24,673 bases of DNA from NCBI GenBank assembly GCA_022592435.1, contig JABYQS010000403.1, forward strand, positions 1-24,673, read 5' to 3'. A program made the translations under genes and the position numbers. Below are positions 20,048 to 24,673 of this stretch, piece by piece. Each line of letters begins with the position of its first letter. Positions within the stretch are counted from its first letter, which is position 1. The notes beneath the pieces were generated by a model. The model saw only the letters and a list, made by a program, of their open reading frames with translations. It searched no databases and was not told the DNA's origin. This DNA is from Cerioporus squamosus (taxonomy: Eukaryota; Basidiomycota; Agaricomycetes; Polyporales; Polyporaceae).

Positions 20048-21238
20048 ATGGAGTCCAAGCTGCACGTCCCTCCTCCTTCTCTGCGCTCCTCTGCTCACCT
20101 CCCGCTGCAGGAAAGCCCTCAAGGTCGTCGACCTCAAGGACATCCTCTCAAAAGCCAACGTTGCCATCACCGGCAAGGCCAACAAGCAGGATCTCATTGC
20201 CAAGGTCCTCGCTTCGCCCGAGGCCGTCAACGTCTACAACAAGAACTACGGCCCTGCGCCTGCACCGTCCTCGGCGGACGCGTCGGCTGCGTCAGAGAGC
20301 AAGTCCGAAGCAGTGCGTGTTACATTGTCCCCATTGTTCAACATTCGCTCAACCGACGCGTCGCGACGCGTCTCCGCCACAGCCACCCAAAGCGTATGTT
20401 CGCGAGCCCCCACGCACACCTTCATTGCACTCACGCATACGCGCAGCTCTGCTCCACCATCCACTGCGACAGCCGCCCCCGCTCCCTCATCGAAACCGCC
20501 GTCGCAAGCAGCGCCTAATGCAGTACGTGCCACTCCAGTCACTGCATGTCTGAGGTCCATAGATGGAGGAAGGTTGCGTGGAGCTCCAACAGTTCTCTAT
20601 CGACTCTCCTCTTGCCCTTGTCCATGTACTGGACTCCGGCCTGTTTGCGCTCATGCGAGGCGCACGGACATCCACAGCGGACGAGCGAAGTCCTTACCTT
20701 CGCGCGACACGACTCCCACTTCAGCTTATTGCAGAGCACCTCAGATATGCAGTGTATATCCTTGGTAATATCGTATCTAAGCATTGCACCTAGGCTCCAT
20801 CAAGTCCCCCCAAGTCTGAGCAACTTTCAACCGCTGGAGATGCGGTGAAGCCATCTGAAGATGACGAGACCGCGAAGCGGAGGGCACGCGCGGAGCGGTT
20901 CGGTATCCCTTTCGTGGATCCGAAGACTACGCCAGCTCCGACAAAGAAGGACAAACCCGCAGCTAACGGCAAGGCTGCGAAGGACGCGCTGCTAGACGTA
21001 CGTCACAATCATCCTCCGAGTCTGCGTGGTGCACTCATCATTTTTTGCGCCCGGGAATCCGCAGGACCCCGAAAAGCTGGCCGCTCGTTCAGCACGCTTT
21101 GGGATTCAGTCTCAATCCCAAGCACCGACGGCGCAGACCAACGGCAAGAAGCGAGGTGCTCCCGTGGAGGAGTCCGTAGACGCGGAAGAGCTCGAGCGCA
21201 GGAAGAAGCGTGCCGAGCGGTTCGGTACTGCGAAGTAG
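20048..21238 (+). CDS. THO1: THO1/SARNP (CIP29)-like SAP-domain mRNP protein
   Basis: Exons 20048-20061, 20111-20312, 20383-20393, 20447-20522, 20794-20997 and 21065-21238 sum to 681 nt, 226 residues. Tho1/SARNP binds nucleic acid and works with TREX and a DEAD-box helicase in nuclear mRNP packaging and export. Residues about 4-38 form the SAP domain (LKVVDLKDILSKANV..ANKQDLIAKVL). A Pro/Ala/Ser linker follows. The C-terminal half has three repeats of the family's RFG motif (RRARAERFGIP, LAARSARFGIQ, KKRAERFGTAK). Intron 1 (20062-20110) works only as a GC-AG intron if the expected MESKLKALKVVDL start is to be read; the in-frame GT alternative at 20053 gives MEKALK. Exon 3 is an 11-nt micro-exon. 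Intron 20523-20793 is unusually long (271 bp). Confidence 0.87.
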
Positions 21239-21942
21239 TCGCGCAGGTGAGTACATACCTTATATGCTCTTTCTCTCGCCAGATGCCCATGCTCATATAG
21301 CCATGGTCCCGACAGGTGCTTTATGCGTTCATAGATATTCGCATGTTATAGGACTGCGTATGCTATCGTGTCTTGCTCGGCTTGTAATCTACGCTTATCG
21401 TGTTGTCTAGGATGTCCTATTACCGTGGTAGCGGACATTGGGATGGACACATCAGAACGCAGCGTTGCCTGAGCGGACTCGGAGGGCGTTGAGCGCACAT
21501 CGACCCACGGCGGCGCACCGACATACCTCGCTCGCAGTCTGCGTATGTCGCCGCCAAGAGCGAGGAAGTATCGCCGATGATGAATCGCGAGTCTGAGTTG
21601 ACACCACTATGCAGTACTACCGAACACTTTGCTCCGGTCATCCGCGCACCGATACACTGGGCGGTCAGAACGCTGGACAAACACGGCTGGAAGTCCTCTC
21701 TAGATCTAGTCTAAGTCTCAAAGCCTCTGAGTTGACCTCGCACTTGGCACGATCGTCGCTCCAAGGTGTGACTACCTTCCGAAGTTGTTCAGGAAGAACT
21801 CTCGAGTGTGTAGGGCAGTACAATACAATAAATTATGTATGACGCTTGCGTGCGAAGAGTACATATGCGGGGCCTGTACAGTAGTCTACGTAAGAACATC
21901 GTCGGATGAGTGCACACAGTCCTTCCAGTGATGATTGGCCAG
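21239..21942. other. Convergent intergenic region downstream of THO1-like gene
   Basis: About 700 bp with no supported gene. Open frames here lack family features. AATAAA occurs near 21,827. Confidence 0.45.
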
Positions 21943-21995
21943 TCAAAGCATCTCGATGTCCATTGGCTCGTCGACAGGTTCGTCTACTAGCGGCT

Positions 21996-22955
21996 CTAAT
22001 ACCATGGGCGTACATGGGCGCGTGTCCTCCATCGGCACCTCCTCTCCATTGGCTCTCCCACTGCCCCAGGAACCGCGCCGAGCCCTTCCCTTTCTCCCTC
22101 GGCATCTTCTGGCGATGCGTCTGCGTTTTGCGATTCGTCCGGCACCACCGCCAGCGGACGATACAACACGAGCGCGGTGCTGGGGCTTGGCTCCGGCGCG
22201 AGCGGGCCGAGCGAGTGCGGCTTCGGAAGACGGTCCAGCAGCGCGGACGAGATGGTGAATGCGGGTGCACCGCTGGCTGGTTCTAATTTGGCGAGCGTCG
22301 GGCTCTCCTCTTCCGCGTCGGAGTCTTCCAGGTCGGTGATGACGATGCCTGTATCACGATCGGGCACGTCAACAACAGTCGGACGAGGAGGGTGGCGAAA
22401 GAGCGGTTTCCGCGAGGTCCGGGGTGGGGAGGGGGTGCGACGAGGGCCGAGAGACGTGGAAGAACAGGGGATGGTGGTGGTAGAAGAGGATGCGGAAGAT
22501 GCGGAGGGGTGTAAGGAAGCGGACGTACGGTCTTTCTCAATCTCATACCAGGAGGGGATCTTCATCGACACGTCCTGCACTTCCGCATCCTCCGAGACGG
22601 TCTCCGGCGACGTCGGCTCCTCGACGGACCCTGGAAGGATGACTGGTGTTGCGGCGTTGGTGGGTATATGCGTCACATTGGGTCCGGACGCGTGCGACGC
22701 GTCGGCCCATAGTGGTGGTGGGTGTGACGCGACGGCGGGGGTGTCGGGGAAGAGGATGGTCGGGTAGCTCGCGCTAGCGAGCGACGCTGATGGTGGTATG
22801 GCCAGCCCGTCCAACGTCAGCTGCGACATACCATTTTCGAGAACGTCGCACCTGCGGCGTTTTGGACTTGGGGTGGGTGAAAGAGATCGTCGGGGCTCGA
22901 AGGTGGAGGGGGCGTCCTCCTCGTCGCTGAGCTCCTTGCGCTTGTGAGACGGCAT
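21996..22955 (-). CDS. Hypothetical disordered, probably nuclear protein
   Basis: A 319-codon frame starting [20 protein letters not shown]. The N-terminus carries basic clusters ([11 protein letters not shown]) that look like nuclear localisation signals beside SP/TP sites. The rest is Ser/Pro/Asp/Glu-rich with short order-prone motifs ([24 protein letters not shown]). No known domain was recognised. Two structural doubts: a 180-nt in-frame segment (22349-22528) has a good donor GTACGT and an ACAG acceptor and may be an intron, joining EKDR directly to IVITDLE. Also, the last 23 residues as read ([16 protein letters not shown]) look wrong, while another frame in the same bases gives an acidic tail [24 protein letters not shown] that stops at 21943. 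Same strand as RPS18. Confidence 0.6.
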   Translation of the reverse strand: MPSHKRKELSDEEDAPSTFEPRRSLSPTPSPKRRRCDVLENGMSQLTLDGLAIPPSASLASASYPTILFPDTPAVASHPPPLWADASHASGPNVTHIPTNAATPVILPGSVEEPTSPETVSEDAEVQDVSMKIPSWYEIEKDRTSASLHPSASSASSSTTTIPCSSTSLGPRRTPSPPRTSRKPLFRHPPRPTVVDVPDRDTGIVITDLEDSDAEEESPTLAKLEPASGAPAFTISSALLDRLPKPHSLGPLAPEPSPSTALVLYRPLAVVPDESQNADASPEDAEGEREGLGAVPGAVGEPMERRCRWRTRAHVRPWY

Positions 22956-23313
22956 TCGGAACCACGGTGTGTAGAGAGTATGGGTTTGCCCAGGCAGCAG
23001 TTGCGGTCATGTTGAATATGCTCGTCGTGGTCGGTGTTGAGATATACGAGACGCAAGCGCACGAACTTTCCCAGAACGTTCTGGTACCCAATACCGAATT
23101 TGGTCGCCTTCCCACACAATGGCAAGCACTCCAAACGCTCTCCAAAGACGACTCGATCAATCTCAAAGGACCGATAGCATACAGAGAAGGACGAGGAAAG
23201 ACGGCATGTCATGGTGGTTTGCATTACTGCATGGAAATGATACATCACATAGTGAACATAATACCGCCGTCGATGAGATAATGCAACGAAAGCAAGAGAT
23301 CCTCCAGAAACGC
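22956..23313. other. Intergenic region between RPS18 and the disordered-protein gene
   Basis: About 358 bp, holding the RPS18 3' end and the promoter of the next minus-strand gene. Nothing coding is supported. Confidence 0.5.
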
Positions 23314-23948
23314 TTAACCACGCTTCTTCGACACACCAACGGTCTTGCCCCGACGACCTGTCCAGACGCATGAGCAACCAACAGGAGAACATGATCCCAG
23401 TGCACATACCAGTCGTCTTGGTGTGCTGACCCCTGACACGGAGACCCCAGAAGTGCCGAAGACCACGGTGCGCACGAATCTTCTTCAGCCTCTCCAGGTC
23501 ATCACGGAGCTTCGAGTCGACACCGTTCGACAGAATCTGCGAGTTCTTGCCGTCGACGATGTCCCGCTGCCTGTTCAGGAACCACGTCGGATCTTGAACT
23601 GCGTGGGGTTTTGGATGATGGTAACGATACGCTCAAGCTCATCCGAGTTAAGCTCGCCGGCGCTGGACGTGCACAAGGTGAGCCATGTGCCGATGCAGAA
23701 TGGCCTGAGGGAACGCATACCGCTTGTTCAAGTCAACATCGGCCTTTTTGCAGACAAGGTTGGCGTAACGACGGCCAACACCCTTGATCTCCGTCAGGGC
23801 GTACATGATCTTGCGCTTGCCATCAACGTTGGTGTTGAGGAGACGCAGGATGTGCTATATCCCAAAGTCAGAACCTCATCCTCCCGGCGATTGAACGGCA
23901 TCAACGGACCTGGAATTGCTGGTGGGCCTCAGGGACGACGAGAGACAT
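23314..23948 (-). CDS. RPS18: 40S ribosomal protein S18 (uS13)
   Basis: Exons 23910-23948, 23721-23854, 23410-23662 and 23314-23357. The uS13 protein sits in the head of the small subunit and contacts the P-site tRNA and the inter-subunit bridge. It starts [13 protein letters not shown], then [40 protein letters not shown], and the family hallmark [16 protein letters not shown] before [13 protein letters not shown]. The expected product is 156 residues. The exon sum is 470 nt, one short of a multiple of three: the frame breaks near 23,588-23,591 between NPTQFKI and TWFLNRQRD, where the family has a Pro or Pro-like residue, so one base is missing. As an essential gene with all else intact, a sequence error is likelier than a true mutation. 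A 5'UTR intron precedes it. Confidence 0.93.
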
Positions 23949-23967
23949 GGTGGGCGACGGAGATGAC

Positions 23968-24140
23968 CTGGGAGGAGGAACGCAGGAAGTCAGTCAAAAT
24001 TGCACTCACGAGGTTCATCCAAGTGCGCGCGATCCGATCCATCCTCAAAACCCATCGTTCTCCCATCCAATCCTCCAGCATTCCAACCCTCCGTTCGTCG
24101 TCTTCCGTCCTGGCAGCACGATAGGGCAGCATGTACTCAC
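23968..24140 (-). other. Probable 5'UTR intron of RPS18
   Basis: A strong donor (GTGAGTAC at 24140) and a pyrimidine-rich acceptor (CTCCTCCCAG at 23968) flank 173 bp just upstream of the ATG. The non-coding leader exon above it starts in a CT-rich stretch (CCCTCTCGCTGCCGCCTC), as ribosomal protein genes often do. Confidence 0.55.
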
Positions 24141-24673
24141 CGGTTGTCTTGACGGCCTGGATGTTGTGTGAGGCGGCAGCGAGAGGGTCCTCTGAGCTGT
24201 GTGCGTCAAGCGCTCGGAAACATCCGGGGGTTCACCCAAATTGGGCAAGGTAGCGTTGGGCGCTACTCTGTCTTCACTCTTATTGATTTGAAGTCACCGT
24301 GTACATGTCTTGTCAACCCTTTTCTACGTCATCCTCGCTACGTGTTGTTGTATGCGGTGTTGATGTACGTATTATAATCTAACTAAACAGGTTCCGCTTG
24401 GCTTGAAATGCGGCTGGGCCTGTATGCACTCGCTTCGATTCGATTGTGGGTTATTCTTCTAACCGTTGCCTGAGTTCTCACATGCTCTTTGGCTAGAGTT
24501 GACTTCCGACATGACAGATCAGCCTGTACTATACTTGAGGCGTGGTGTAGATCCAGTGGCTACATTTTTGCGGGACACCGTACGGCGAGGCCCGTGTGAT
24601 GCGCGCACTCCCGACCTAACCTCACGACGACCAAGACTCCTGCCAGCGACCGGCTGACGGTGGCTCCTCCATG
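24141..24673. other. RPS18 upstream region to right edge
   Basis: It contains the presumed RPS18 leader exon and promoter (about 24,141-24,260). Beyond that I see no supported gene. A 63-codon plus-strand frame at 24,466-24,657 has no recognisable features. Confidence 0.4.

Noticed and set aside
1..24673. tRNA, rRNA, CRISPR arrays or a secondary-metabolite cluster
   Set aside because: No cloverleaf with conserved tRNA boxes, rRNA core sequences, regular spacer repeats or biosynthetic core enzymes were seen on either strand.

Overview
The window reads as the nuclear genome of a filamentous basidiomycete, most likely a wood-decay agaricomycete (Polyporales-like). The reasons are GC-rich genes on both strands, many short introns (mostly about 45-85 bp, GT..AG, CTNAC-like branch sites), and gene families of that group: an F-box/leucine-rich family, RAX2, a fungal intradiol dioxygenase and HAP2. 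The organism assignment is inference from gene content. No prokaryotic operon, rRNA, tRNA or CRISPR was found.

Layout. 1-4.9 kb: two degenerate minus-strand copies of one F-box gene. Copy 1 runs off the left edge and is split by a 1,642-bp inverted-repeat transposon with a 9-bp target duplication; copy 2 holds the matching empty site. 5.4-7.0 kb: REI1/ZNF622-type zinc-finger ribosome biogenesis factor (+). 7.3-11.9 kb: RAX2 polarity marker (-), seven exons, ending in a membrane segment and an SH3-like domain. 13.1-14.5 kb: intradiol (hydroxyquinol/catechol 1,2-type) dioxygenase (+), seven exons. 14.7-15.4 kb: small mitochondrial, complex I-like protein (-). 15.9-16.3 kb: short coiled-coil protein of unknown function (+). 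16.3-18.2 kb: no firm gene. 18.2-19.9 kb: HAP2/NF-YA CCAAT-binding subunit (-), sharing a 175-bp divergent promoter with the THO1/SARNP-like SAP-domain mRNP protein (+, 20.0-21.2 kb). 22.0-23.0 kb: disordered, probably nuclear protein of unknown function (-). 23.3-24.1 kb: ribosomal protein RPS18 (-) with a 5'UTR intron.

These are mostly unrelated housekeeping genes in a gene-dense euchromatic stretch, with a decayed accessory patch at the left. I see no multi-gene system. The most informative signals are the transposon with its natural empty-site control, single-base frame breaks in RAX2 and RPS18 (both otherwise intact, so sequence errors are the first suspect), an SH3-like tail on RAX2, CCAAT boxes in the promoter of the CCAAT-binding factor, and a probable GC-AG intron plus an 11-nt micro-exon in the THO1-like gene. 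Exon coordinates were worked out by hand from splice signals, frame and family motifs.
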